Part shown: piece after piece, positions 1 through 6,852 of the stretch
Layout of the letters: every line of letters begins with the position of its first letter
Position numbering within the stretch: the stretch's first letter is position 1
NCBI GenBank assembly: GCA_904420255.1
Contig: CAJFUT010000010.1
Coordinates: forward strand, 1-22,203
Reading direction: 5' to 3'
From: an uncultured Angelakisella sp.
Lineage (GTDB): Bacteria; Bacillota; Clostridia; Oscillospirales; Ruminococcaceae
DNA: 22,203 bases
Notes under the pieces: model-generated
Told to the model about the DNA's origin: nothing
Seen by the model: only the letters and a program-made list of their open reading frames with translations
The model's database searches: none
Made by a program: the position numbers and the translations under genes

Positions 1-207
1 CAGGGTGATGCCGTAGCAGGCAAAGCCCTTGGCCGGGCGGCTCCCCCGGTGCCAGAAGGTGTCCAGGTCCTGGAGGCGGTCAAACACCCCCTGGAGCAGA
101 TCGTCATCCACCGAAACGCAGTCATACCGCTCCGGGGCGTATTCCTCGTACTCCCCGGAATCCGGATGGAACTCCCGGATGATGCCGAAGTCATGGCAGC
201 AGGGCAT
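1..207 (-). CDS. Conserved hypothetical protein, N-terminal part (cut by window edge)
   Basis: The frame reads from an ATG at 207 down to base 1 without a stop, giving 69 residues of an incomplete protein. It begins MPCCHDFGII and is rich in acidic and aromatic residues, with the stretch YDCVSVDDD in the middle and a Trp-His pair near residue 52. There is no signal peptide or membrane segment. A strong ribosome binding site (GGGAGG) lies just before the ATG, and the start is only 16 bases after the stop of the PAP2 gene, so the two are probably cotranscribed. I recognise no domain. It could be a small cytoplasmic protein that binds metal through its early Cys-Cys-His, but that is only a guess from composition. 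The coding call rests on the ribosome binding site, the uninterrupted frame and the operon-like spacing. Confidence 0.72.
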   Translation of the reverse strand, partial: MPCCHDFGIIREFHPDSGEYEEYAPERYDCVSVDDDLLQGVFDRLQDLDTFWHRGSRPAKGFACYGITL

Positions 208-223
208 TTCCCTTCCTCCCTTT

Positions 224-1099
224 TCAGAGCTTCAGTTTTGTAAAGGCCGCCGGCCAAAGCCCCGCGGCGGCAAGGCCCAGCAAGGCGTAGCGCAGCCAGA
301 GAAAGACATCCCCCTCCGGCAGAAGCCCCCGCAGCAGCAGCCGGAGCCCCATCAGGAAAACCGCCCCCAGAACCAGCCGGAGCGCCCTTTTCCACCATGG
401 TCCCCGGACCTGGAAGCCCACAAACCGCCCCTCAAAGGCAAGGCCGGCCAGGGCCCCCGCCCCCAGCCCCGCCGCCCGGATGGAATCGGGGGAGGGGCTC
501 CAGAAAAGGGCCAGGGAGGCCAGAAGGACCGCTCCCGCCATCACCTGGAGGGTGGATACGCCCCGGCGGGCCAGCAGCCACACCGCCCAGGACACCAGCA
601 CCCCCAGCAGCGCCCCCATCAGGGTGTCGGTGGGATAATGGACCCCCAGATAAACCCGGGAGGCCATCACCAGAAGCGCCGCTCCAAGGCCCGGCAGCCC
701 CACCCACCAGCGGCGGTACCGGAGCCAGAGGGCCGAAGCCGCCGCAGCGGCGCACTGGCTGTGGCCGCTGGGGAAGGACCAGGACTCCGCCAGGTGGACG
801 GTGTCCACGGGGCCCTCCAGAGCCAGATACCGATGGGCGGCGAAATCAGGGTTCAGGAAGGGCCGGGGACGTCGGAACAGGTCCTTGAGGAAGCCGTTGA
901 GGGAAATGGAGGCGTAGAGGGAAAGCATCATGCCCTCCCCCAGCCGCCGGTCCACACACCACCAGCAGGCCAGCACCAGGGCCACCAGGAAGCCCGCCTC
1001 TCCCAAAAAGCTGGCGGCGAGAAAGAAAAGGTGGGCCGCACCGCTCCACAGGGACTGGATCATTGCCATCCCCCAATGGTCAAAGAAATCCAGGGGCAT
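224..1099 (-). CDS. PAP2-superfamily membrane phosphatase
   Basis: A 291-residue integral membrane protein with the three signature motifs of the type 2 phosphatidic acid phosphatase superfamily: K72-x6-R79-P80, then P110-S-G-H113, then S147-R-x5-H154-x3-D158. The two histidines and the aspartate form the catalytic set in this family, which removes phosphate from lipid phosphates such as phosphatidic acid or undecaprenyl pyrophosphate. Hydrophobic segments lie around residues 20-48, 55-70, 113-128, 135-150 and 157-178. The part after residue 180 adds about 110 residues with further helices, longer than the minimal family fold. It starts at an ATG behind a G-rich ribosome binding site, with a possible promoter at 1204-1232. 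Undecaprenyl pyrophosphate recycling is possible, but the true substrate cannot be told from sequence. Confidence 0.92.
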   Translation of the reverse strand: MPLDFFDHWGMAMIQSLWSGAAHLFFLAASFLGEAGFLVALVLACWWCVDRRLGEGMMLSLYASISLNGFLKDLFRRPRPFLNPDFAAHRYLALEGPVDTVHLAESWSFPSGHSQCAAAAASALWLRYRRWWVGLPGLGAALLVMASRVYLGVHYPTDTLMGALLGVLVSWAVWLLARRGVSTLQVMAGAVLLASLALFWSPSPDSIRAAGLGAGALAGLAFEGRFVGFQVRGPWWKRALRLVLGAVFLMGLRLLLRGLLPEGDVFLWLRYALLGLAAAGLWPAAFTKLKL

Positions 1100-1203
1100 G
1101 ACTCCGCCCCCCTTTCCATAAATTGATATTGCATCCGTCTTGTATCGGTGTATAAGGGGCTGCGGCGTCGTATCTCCTTGTGCATCGATACTTATCTTGT
1201 TTT

Positions 1204-1232
1204 AGTATACTGGAATCTGCCGGAGCTTTCCA
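1204..1232 (-). promoter_or_regulatory. Possible promoter of the PAP2 gene
   Basis: On the minus strand, TGGAAA (1227-1232) stands 17 bases before TATACT (1204-1209). The -10 box is good and the -35 box matches four of six positions. It would give a leader of about 100 bases before the PAP2 start at 1099. No better pair is visible in this AT-richer stretch. Confidence 0.38.
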
Positions 1233-1343
1233 CCTTTCCCGGGATTTTTTTGTGAACAAACGGTAAAAACCGCCGCATTTCGATGGCAGCGCCAACCCGG
1301 CAGATGACCCGCCGCCCTGCCGGAGGGAAAATCTCCCGGGCGG

Positions 1344-1373
1344 TTGCCCGGCGGCGGAGCTCTATGATAAAAT
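1344..1373 (+). promoter_or_regulatory. Possible promoter of the M23 lipoprotein gene, next to a GC-rich hairpin
   Basis: TTGCCC (1344-1349) and TAAAAT (1368-1373) are 18 bases apart on the plus strand. The -35 box lies inside a perfect six-base-pair hairpin (CCGGGC 1336-1341 with GCCCGG 1346-1351), and an outer pair CCGCCC/GGGCGG encloses it. The leader to the ATG at 1497 would be about 115 bases. The rest of the gap from 1233 to 1335 shows nothing else I can support. Confidence 0.4.
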
Positions 1374-1496
1374 AACAGTATCGCATTCCTGGGCACATCC
1401 GTAACGCACGGCCTCGCCGAAGAAGCCCTCCCATAACCGGACAGCCGCAGGAATCCGGCAAAGCAACCCCTTCGCGCCTACAGAAAGGAGCCTGCC

Positions 1497-2774
1497 ATGA
1501 AACGCGCCGTCACCGCCCTGCTGGCCGCAGGGCTTCTCCTCACCGCCGGCTGCCAGAGCGGGGAGCCGTCCGCCCTCACCGAGCCCAGCTCCCATGAGCT
1601 CCCCTCCTCCAGCTCCCAGGCGGAGCCCCAGCCGCCGGCCCTGACCCTGGACGGGGCCCCGGTGGAACCCGGCGCCGTCACCCGGACGGAGTCCCAGGGG
1701 GCGGCGGAGCTGCCGGAGGCCCCTTCCGCCTCCGCCGCCGTCACCCAGGCCGGGGCCTCCCCCGCCTTCGCCTTTGAGCTTCCTCCCGACCAGACCACCC
1801 TTTCCCTGGCCCGGGACGGGGAAACCTTCTTCCTGGGGACCCTGGAGGAATTCGCCGGCTACACGCCCCCCGCCAACGGGGACTACACCCTGAACCTCTG
1901 GGCCAGCTGGGACGGCGGGGAGGGGGAATTCCAGGGGCTCTGCGGCTACCGCATCCGCCTCACCTATGACCTGCCCATCACCCTTTCGGTGGACAGCACC
2001 GATGTCAAGCAGGGCTACTGCACCATCCTCCGGGCCGATTACCTGCCTGCGGGGGTGGACACCGTGACCGCCGAAACCGACATGGGTTTCACCCCCACCT
2101 TCTATTCCTACGAGGGGGAGATGATCGCCCTGATGCCCGCAAAATACAGCAGCGAAACCGGAGAATACCACATCACCCTCACCGCCGGGGAGGTCAGCCG
2201 GGATTTCACCATCACCGTGGTGGACGGCGGCTTTGACGTGACGGTCCAGAACTTTGAGATCGACCAGGAGGTGGCCGACTCCACTGTCAACAACCAGCAG
2301 GCCAACATCGACTACGAAACGGTGACCAGGCCCCTGAAAAACCTGGGGGACCCGGAAAAATACTGGGAGGGGACCTTCCAGCTGCCCATCGACCCCGCCT
2401 ATGTGGCGGCCAGCAGCACCTTCGGCCGGATCCGGGTCATCAACGGGGTGCGGGACCAGCACGCCGGCATCGATTACCCCGCCCCGGAAGGGGCCCAGGT
2501 CTACGCCCCCAACAACGGCAGGGTCCTCTTTGCCGGCTACCTCCAGCTCACCGGCAACATGATCTGCATCGAGCACGGTTTCGGCCTCAAAAGCTGGTAC
2601 TACCACCTCAGCGCCGTGGAGGTGGAGGCCGGGCAGATGGTCCAGACCGGCGACCCCATCGGCAAGGTGGGCTCCACCGGCTTTGTCACCGGGCCCCATC
2701 TCCACTTCACCATGTCGGTGAACAACATCTACACCAACCCGGAGCAGTACCTGGCGGGGGATCCTTTGGGCTGA
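1497..2774 (+). CDS. M23-family metallopeptidase lipoprotein (LytM-type cell wall hydrolase)
   Basis: A 425-residue exported lipoprotein. The N-terminus MKRAVTALL is followed by a hydrophobic stretch and the lipobox L-T-A-G-C19, so it should be cleaved and lipidated at Cys19 and sit on the outer face of the membrane. Residues 20-95 are a Ser/Pro/Glu-rich linker, and 100-290 form a beta-rich region of unknown fold. The M23 peptidase domain occupies about 305-415 and has the zinc and catalytic residues in order: H322-x3-D326, H370 in YHL, and H401-x-H403. That set is complete, so it is probably an active peptidoglycan endopeptidase. The start is supported by AGAAAGGAG six bases before the ATG. 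It is alone on the plus strand, with minus-strand genes on both sides, and a shared terminator follows at 2888-2911. Confidence 0.93.
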   Translation: MKRAVTALLAAGLLLTAGCQSGEPSALTEPSSHELPSSSSQAEPQPPALTLDGAPVEPGAVTRTESQGAAELPEAPSASAAVTQAGASPAFAFELPPDQTTLSLARDGETFFLGTLEEFAGYTPPANGDYTLNLWASWDGGEGEFQGLCGYRIRLTYDLPITLSVDSTDVKQGYCTILRADYLPAGVDTVTAETDMGFTPTFYSYEGEMIALMPAKYSSETGEYHITLTAGEVSRDFTITVVDGGFDVTVQNFEIDQEVADSTVNNQQANIDYETVTRPLKNLGDPEKYWEGTFQLPIDPAYVAASSTFGRIRVINGVRDQHAGIDYPAPEGAQVYAPNNGRVLFAGYLQLTGNMICIEHGFGLKSWYYHLSAVEVEAGQMVQTGDPIGKVGSTGFVTGPHLHFTMSVNNIYTNPEQYLAGDPLG

Positions 2775-2793
2775 GCCCGGTTCTGCCATTCCG

Positions 2794-2822
2794 CTTTTAG
2801 CACAGCCAAGTTTTCTTGTCAA
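2794..2822 (-). promoter_or_regulatory. Promoter-like site directed antisense into the M23 gene
   Basis: On the minus strand, TTGACA (2817-2822) is followed after 17 bases by TAAAAG (2794-2799), with TGC directly before it as an extended -10 element. Transcription from it would run into the 3' end of the plus-strand M23 gene at 2774. No minus-strand gene lies directly downstream. Confidence 0.45.
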
Positions 2823-2849
2823 TATATTTTGCAAAGTTTTCTTGACAAT
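2808..2849 (+). repeat. Short tandem direct repeat, two copies with 26-base period
   Basis: AAGTTTTCTTGTCAAT (2808-2823) recurs as AAGTTTTCTTGACAAT (2834-2849), with one difference. The patch is AT-rich in a GC-rich setting, between the convergent M23 and ispH genes. Read on the minus strand each copy carries a TTGACA-like box, so the repeat duplicates a possible promoter. Confidence 0.6.
2821..2848 (-). promoter_or_regulatory. Second promoter-like site in tandem, antisense direction
   Basis: On the minus strand, TTGTCA (2843-2848), a 16-base spacer and TATATT (2821-2826), each box matching five of six positions. It lies 26 bases upstream of the other antisense site and shares its -35 surroundings through a direct repeat (2808-2823 and 2834-2849, 15 of 16 bases identical). 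Confidence 0.35.
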
Positions 2850-2887
2850 GTGTTCAAATGCAGTCGAGGGCCTCTTATCACGAAAAC

Positions 2888-2911
2888 AGCGCCCGGCAAA
2901 AGCCGGGCGCT
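2888..2911. terminator. Bidirectional intrinsic terminator between convergent genes
   Basis: A perfect ten-base-pair hairpin: AGCGCCCGGC (2888-2897), loop AAAA, GCCGGGCGCT (2902-2911). The plus side continues TTTC and the minus side GTTTTCG, so it can end both the M23 transcript from the left and the cmk-plsC-ispH transcript from the right. It lies 22 bases past the ispH/S1 stop. Confidence 0.8.
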
Positions 2912-2933
2912 TTCTATCACATCTTCAGGGGAT

Positions 2934-4925
2934 TTATTCCTCAGCGGGGGCCTCCTCGACAGGAGCGGCGGCCTCGGCCACGTTGGCGGCCTCCTGGGCG
3001 GCCTCACGGTCGGCCAGCAGGGCCTTGATGGAGAGGCTGGCGCGCTTCTTGTCGTAATCCAGCTCGGTGATCTTGGCTTCCACCTCGTCGCCCACAGCCA
3101 GCTTGTCGGCAACCTTCTCGACCCGCTCCTTGGCGATCTGGGAAATGTGAATGAGGCCGTCGATGCCGGGGATGATCTGGGCGAAGGCGCCGAAGGCGGT
3201 GATGGACATGATCTTCACCTTCACCACATCGCCCACCTGGTACTTGGTTTTGATGATCTCCCAGGGGTTATCCTCGGACTTCTTGTAGATGAGGGAAACC
3301 TTCTTGTTCTCCTGGTCCACATCCTTGACGGTGACGGTGACGGTATCCCCCACCTTCACCACCTCGGAGGGGTGCTTCACCCGCAGCCAGGTCAGGTCGG
3401 TCATGCCGATGCGGCCGTCCACCCCGCCCAGGTCCACAAAGACGCTGAAATTGGTGATGGACTTGACGACGCCGGTATAGACCTTGCCCACTTCCACTTC
3501 TTCCCAGAACTTCTTGGCCAGCTCCTCCCGCTGGGCGCGGAGGACGGCGCTGATGGAGCCCAGGGCCCGGCGGCGCTGGCGGTTGGTTTCCAGAATCTTG
3601 AAGGAAACCTCCTTGCGCAGCAGGGTATTCAGGTCGCCGTCCCGGGGGATGCCGGACTGGGAGGCGGGGATAAACACCTTGATGCCGTTGGAGAGGACCA
3701 GCAGGCCGCCCTTGATGACGTCGGTGACTACGCCGGTGAGGACCTCGCCGGTTTCCCCGGCGGCCATCACCTTCTCAAAGCCGGCGGCCTGGTCCAGACG
3801 CTTCTTGGAGCACATGGCGGTGCCCTCCACGTCGTTTACCCGCACCACCAGCAGCTCGATCTCGTCCCCCACCTTCACGATGTCCTCGGGCTTGGCGGAG
3901 GGGTCGTCGGTCAGCTCATTGATGGGGACGTAGCCGGCGTGCTTGGTGCCGATATCGACGAAGATTTCGTTCGGCTTGATGCCGGTGACGACGCCCGTCA
4001 CCTTCTCCCCATTATATGTACTTTTGAAGGACTGCTCCAGCATCTCCTCAAAAGTCATGTCATTGCTGATGTTATCGAGTCTGCTCATGGTTTCTTGAAC
4101 CTCCTTAATTATACAAACCGGTGTTGAGGCGCCGGCTGTAATTCCAATGAAAGATGCCCGGGCGAAAAGCTCTTTGTGGAGGGAAAGCTCCCCGGGCTCC
4201 TCCACCAGGACTGTTGGGCAGTTGGCGGCACAAATATCGAAAAGCTTCCTGGTGTTGGAACTGTTCCGCCCTCCGACGACAATCATAGCGTCCGCAGACT
4301 GGGAAAGGCGCTGGGCCTCCTCCTGCCTTGTAACAGTAGCTTTACATATTGTATCAAATATCTCGAGATTTGTACACACCTTTTTTGCAGAAAATATTGT
4401 TTTCTCCCATTCTTGTCTGTTAAAAGTGGTCTGGGCCACCAAAATAAAGCTGAGTTTGTGGAAATTTTCTAAATTCTGAACCGATCTTTCCAGTTCTTCC
4501 CCTGTTTTGGCCACCAGGAAAGGGCCGGAACAATGGCCGGTGATGCCCTGGACCTCGGGATGCTCCGGGTCGCCGGCCACCAGCGTCACCGTTTCCCGGG
4601 GCTGCCGGGCCACGATCTGATGGACCCGGGCCACAAAGGGGCAGGTGGCGTCCCGGTAAGGGATCCCCCCCTCCTCCAGCTCCCGGGTCACCGACAGGGG
4701 AACCCCGTGGGCCCGGATCACCACCATGGCCCCGGGGGGACATTCCTCCGGCCTTTGGATCACCGAAACCCCCATCCCCTCCAGCCGGCGGACAACGCCG
4801 CCGTTGTGGACGATGGGGCCCAGGGTGCAGACCGGCCTTCCCTCCCGGGCGGCCTCCTCCACCATCTCCACCGCCCGCCGGACGCCGGAGCAGAAACCGG
4901 CGGTTTCAGCCACCTGCAGCTTCAT
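2934..4925 (-). CDS. ispH: 4-hydroxy-3-methylbut-2-enyl diphosphate reductase fused to ribosomal protein S1 domains
   Basis: A 663-residue fusion. Residues 1-280 are IspH (LytB), the iron-sulfur enzyme that makes IPP and DMAPP in the last step of the MEP isoprenoid pathway. The three cluster cysteines are present (C12 in GFCSGV, C95 in ATCPF, C194 in TICKAT), as are H40, H73, H122, E124, T167 and the S222-S-N224 loop. Residues 305-640 hold four S1 RNA-binding domains (about 307-376, 393-459, 478-547, 565-635), then an Ala/Glu-rich tail. This fusion is known from Clostridia and takes the place of rpsA there. The start has GGAGGAGG six bases upstream and lies 20 bases inside the plsC end, which implies translational coupling. 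At the domain junction an AAGGAGG and an in-frame ATG (Met280) could allow separate S1 synthesis. Codons for residues 143-202 are unusually AT-rich. Confidence 0.96.
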   Translation of the reverse strand: MKLQVAETAGFCSGVRRAVEMVEEAAREGRPVCTLGPIVHNGGVVRRLEGMGVSVIQRPEECPPGAMVVIRAHGVPLSVTRELEEGGIPYRDATCPFVARVHQIVARQPRETVTLVAGDPEHPEVQGITGHCSGPFLVAKTGEELERSVQNLENFHKLSFILVAQTTFNRQEWEKTIFSAKKVCTNLEIFDTICKATVTRQEEAQRLSQSADAMIVVGGRNSSNTRKLFDICAANCPTVLVEEPGELSLHKELFARASFIGITAGASTPVCIIKEVQETMSRLDNISNDMTFEEMLEQSFKSTYNGEKVTGVVTGIKPNEIFVDIGTKHAGYVPINELTDDPSAKPEDIVKVGDEIELLVVRVNDVEGTAMCSKKRLDQAAGFEKVMAAGETGEVLTGVVTDVIKGGLLVLSNGIKVFIPASQSGIPRDGDLNTLLRKEVSFKILETNRQRRRALGSISAVLRAQREELAKKFWEEVEVGKVYTGVVKSITNFSVFVDLGGVDGRIGMTDLTWLRVKHPSEVVKVGDTVTVTVKDVDQENKKVSLIYKKSEDNPWEIIKTKYQVGDVVKVKIMSITAFGAFAQIIPGIDGLIHISQIAKERVEKVADKLAVGDEVEAKITELDYDKKRASLSIKALLADREAAQEAANVAEAAAPVEEAPAEE
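4086..4106 (-). promoter_or_regulatory. Internal ribosome binding site and in-frame ATG at the IspH/S1 junction
   Basis: On the minus strand AAGGAGG (4100-4106) precedes an ATG (4086-4088) by 11 bases. The ATG is codon 280 of the ispH/S1 fusion and lies in the linker just before the first S1 domain. Starting here would give a 384-residue four-domain S1 protein, close to the length of stand-alone Firmicutes S1. The Shine-Dalgarno match is full-length, but it also encodes part of KEV, so chance is possible. Confidence 0.45.
4348..4376 (-). promoter_or_regulatory. Possible internal promoter upstream of the S1 part
   Basis: Within the AT-rich part of the ispH coding region, TGTACA (4371-4376) stands 17 bases before TACAAT (4348-4353), which has a TGA extended -10 element. 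It would start a transcript about 250 bases before the internal S1 start at 4088. The low GC content of this patch makes chance matches more likely. Confidence 0.25.
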
Positions 4926-5535
4926 TCCCGTCCTCCTCCCAGCCCAGCAGGGCGTTGATGCGGTTCATAATGAGCTTGCTGGCCCGGCGCAGGGAAACCC
5001 GCTCCTCGCTCTGGAAGCCCAGCTCCTCATAGGGGATGAGCCGGCCGATCTTCACCGTGATCCGGGAGCGGAAGCCCCGCCTCTCCCCGAACAGCAGGGC
5101 GCAGGGGAGAATGTCGGCATGGGCCTGGCGGGCGATGAAGGCGGCGCCGGACTTGGGCTTCATGGGGCCGCCGGTGCGGTTCCGGGTGCCCTCGGGGAAA
5201 ATCCCCACCAGATGCCCGCCGGACACCAGCTCCTCGGCCCGGTTGATGGCGGTCATATCCCCCTGGCCCCGGTTCACCGGGAACACCCCCAGGGCGGAAA
5301 GGAGAAGCCCGAAGGCCTTGTTGTCAAACCACTCCGCCTTGCTCATGAAATGGAGCTGCCGCCTGGGGGGAAAGGCGTGGGCCAGCACCACCGGGTCCTT
5401 GAGGAAGCGGTGGTTGCTCACCACCAGGGCGCCGCCCTCGGCGGGGATGTTCTCCCGCCCCTCGATGCGGATGTCGTACAGGATGGCGAAGAGCACCCGG
5501 GTCACCCACCAGGCAAAGGTATAAAAAGCTTTCAT
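4906..5535 (-). CDS. plsC: 1-acyl-sn-glycerol-3-phosphate acyltransferase
   Basis: A 209-residue membrane-associated acyltransferase that turns lysophosphatidic acid into phosphatidic acid, the second acylation in phospholipid synthesis. A hydrophobic N-terminus (residues 3-20) is the likely membrane contact. The catalytic motif is N41-H42-x4-D47, and the acceptor-binding motif is FPEGTR (113-118) followed by NRTGG. The usual NHxSxxD has phenylalanine at the serine position (NHRFLKD); the His and Asp of the charge relay are intact. The ATG shares four bases with the cmk stop (ATGA), so the two are translationally coupled, and only a weak AAGGA lies upstream. The gene runs 20 bases into ispH/S1. 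The order cmk-plsC-ispH/S1 is typical of Clostridia. Confidence 0.94.
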   Translation of the reverse strand: MKAFYTFAWWVTRVLFAILYDIRIEGRENIPAEGGALVVSNHRFLKDPVVLAHAFPPRRQLHFMSKAEWFDNKAFGLLLSALGVFPVNRGQGDMTAINRAEELVSGGHLVGIFPEGTRNRTGGPMKPKSGAAFIARQAHADILPCALLFGERRGFRSRITVKIGRLIPYEELGFQSEERVSLRRASKLIMNRINALLGWEEDGNEAAGG

Positions 5536-6200
5536 AGGGAAGTCCGTCCTTTGATGTAATTGACAATGGCGTCGATGGAGGCCGCCAGGTCCAGATGGGT
5601 GGTGTCGCAGAGCCAGGCGTCCTCCGCCTGGCGCAGCGGCGCCGCCTCCCGGTGGGAATCGTTGTAATCCCGCTCCTTCACATCCCGGAGGACGGAATCA
5701 AAGTCCACCTGGTGGCCCTTCTGGACCAGCTCCTTGTAGCGGCGCATGGCCCGGGCCTCGGGGGCGGCGGTGAGGAAGATCTTGATGTCGGCGTCGGGAA
5801 GCACCACGGTGCCGATATCCCGCCCGTCCATAATGACGCTGTGGCGGCGGGCCAGGTCCCGCTGCAAATCCAAAAGAAACGCCCGGACCTCCGGCATGGC
5901 GGAAACGGCGGAGGCCGCCATGCTGGCCCGGGGCTCCCGGATGGCCTGGGAAACGTCCTCCCCATTGAGGAAAATCCGCTGCCCCTCCGGGGAAAACTCC
6001 AGGGACACCTGGATTTCCGGCAGCAGGGGGAGCACCTGGGAGGGGTCTGCGGGGTCGGCGCCCCGGCGCAGGGCAAAAAGGCCCACCGCCCGGTAAAGGG
6101 CCCCCGTATCCACATGGAGAATGGAAAGCCGCCGGGCCGCTTCCTTCGCGATGGTGCTTTTTCCGGCTCCGGCGGGGCCGTCCAGGGCAATGGAAATCAT
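5532..6200 (-). CDS. cmk: (d)CMP kinase
   Basis: A 222-residue cytidylate kinase, which phosphorylates CMP and dCMP with ATP in pyrimidine nucleotide supply. The Walker A loop is GPAGAGKST (8-16), followed by DTGALYRA (31-38), the substrate-contact segment DGRDIGTVV in the middle and RDYNDSHR near the C-terminus, all typical of Cmk. The frame stays open upstream to 6671, but the ATG at 6200 is chosen because the family begins MI-IALDGPAGAGKST and because AGGAGG lies nine bases before it. The upstream extension is proline- and glycine-rich and overlaps the promoter. The gene leads a cmk-plsC-ispH/S1 operon with its own promoter at 6306-6334 and a leader of about 100 bases. Confidence 0.96.
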   Translation of the reverse strand: MISIALDGPAGAGKSTIAKEAARRLSILHVDTGALYRAVGLFALRRGADPADPSQVLPLLPEIQVSLEFSPEGQRIFLNGEDVSQAIREPRASMAASAVSAMPEVRAFLLDLQRDLARRHSVIMDGRDIGTVVLPDADIKIFLTAAPEARAMRRYKELVQKGHQVDFDSVLRDVKERDYNDSHREAAPLRQAEDAWLCDTTHLDLAASIDAIVNYIKGRTSL

Positions 6201-6207
6201 GGGAAAA

Positions 6208-6241
6208 GCCTCCTGGTTCCAAGGAATTGGCGGGTGGAGGC
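6208..6241 (-). promoter_or_regulatory. Possible Shine-Dalgarno-sequestering hairpin in the cmk leader
   Basis: In the cmk leader, GCCTCC (6236-6241, minus strand) can pair with GGAGGC (6208-6213), which contains the ribosome binding site. The loop of 22 bases itself holds a TTCC/GGAA pair. The stem is only six base pairs, so this is a possibility rather than a clear control element. Confidence 0.3.
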
Positions 6242-6305
6242 ATCCATCGCCGTCCTCCCCCGGAGGGGCGCTTTCAAAACCGCCGTCCCGCCGCTCTAAT
6301 TTATG

Positions 6306-6334
6306 ATTATAGCATATTTTGCCGCCGTCGAAAA
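6306..6334 (-). promoter_or_regulatory. Extended -10 promoter of the cmk operon
   Basis: TATAAT (6306-6311, minus strand) is preceded directly by TGC, giving a strong extended -10 element. The -35 position 17 bases upstream is the weak TTTTCG (6329-6334). The site lies in an AT-rich gap between the SnoaL-like gene and cmk, about 100 bases before the cmk ATG. Confidence 0.62.
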
Positions 6335-6370
6335 GATTTTTTCGGGAAAAACCGGGCCGAAGCAATTTGG

Positions 6371-6388
6371 AAAAAACGGAAATTTCCG
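6371..6388 (-). terminator. Weak possible terminator after the SnoaL-like gene
   Basis: On the minus strand CGGAAATTTCCG (6377-6388) is followed by six T residues (6371-6376). The palindrome leaves only a four-base-pair stem once a loop is allowed, so the fold is weak. The position, 32 bases past the stop codon and before the cmk promoter, fits a terminator. Confidence 0.3.
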
Positions 6389-6420
6389 GGGGGCGGCGGC
6401 CGGGGCCCGCTTGGGCTTCC

Positions 6421-6852
6421 CTAAGAACCTGCCTCCCCATGGGATACGGGCCCGATGAGATTTGCCTCCAGCAGCGTTTCAAAGGTATTGACCGCGCCGC
6501 CATGTTCCACGATTTTCCCATCCGCCACCCGGTCGATATTGACGCCGGTGAAGGACAGGCGCTTCCCGCTGGGCCTGATCCCCAGCCACTCCCCCAGGTG
6601 GGTGCCCTCCATGACAAATTCAGAGATGACCGTATCCCCGTCGCAGAACTGCCTGGTGACCCGCATGGCATAGTCCGGGTAGGTGCTCTTGGTGGCGGCG
6701 ATGTGCGCCGCCATCCCCTCCACCCCTACAGGGACCCGGCTGCCGCCCACCCTTACGCAGCAGTCCCGGGACACGAACTCCCCCATGCGCTGGGTTTTAT
6801 TCTCTGATACGATAACTTCATAAAAGTATTTTACCCGTTCTGCCGCAGTCAT
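6421..6852 (-). CDS. SnoaL-like / NTF2-fold protein
   Basis: A 143-residue protein with the pattern of the SnoaL-like polyketide cyclase group in the NTF2 fold: an N-terminal helix (VKYFYEVIVS), a middle strand with FVMEGTHLGEWLGI, and the closing strand motif VNIDRVADGKIVEHGG. Members include ester cyclases, isomerases, dehydratases and many of unknown role, and sequence alone does not decide the reaction. There is no signal peptide. The ATG overlaps the stop of the upstream flavoprotein gene by four bases (ATGA) and has GGAGG seven bases before it. Translation of the two is therefore probably coupled, and they may act on related substrates; that is inference from position only. Confidence 0.85.
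   Translation of the reverse strand: MTAAERVKYFYEVIVSENKTQRMGEFVSRDCCVRVGGSRVPVGVEGMAAHIAATKSTYPDYAMRVTRQFCDGDTVISEFVMEGTHLGEWLGIRPSGKRLSFTGVNIDRVADGKIVEHGGAVNTFETLLEANLIGPVSHGEAGS

Noticed and set aside
1362..2834. A 490-codon open frame on the minus strand opposite the M23 gene
   Set aside because: It is a composition shadow: strongly Gly, Val and Asp rich, no family motif, no ribosome binding site, and the M23 frame opposite has clear motifs. The antisense promoter at 2794-2822 also starts inside this frame rather than before it.
2829..4127. A 432-codon plus-strand frame opposite ispH/S1
   Set aside because: Leu/Gly/Asp/His repeats typical of the reverse of GC-rich coding DNA; the opposite strand encodes a well-supported protein.
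6201..6671. Longer N-terminus for Cmk starting at 6671
   Set aside because: It would cross the cmk promoter and the SnoaL-like gene; the family start and an AGGAGG support 6200.
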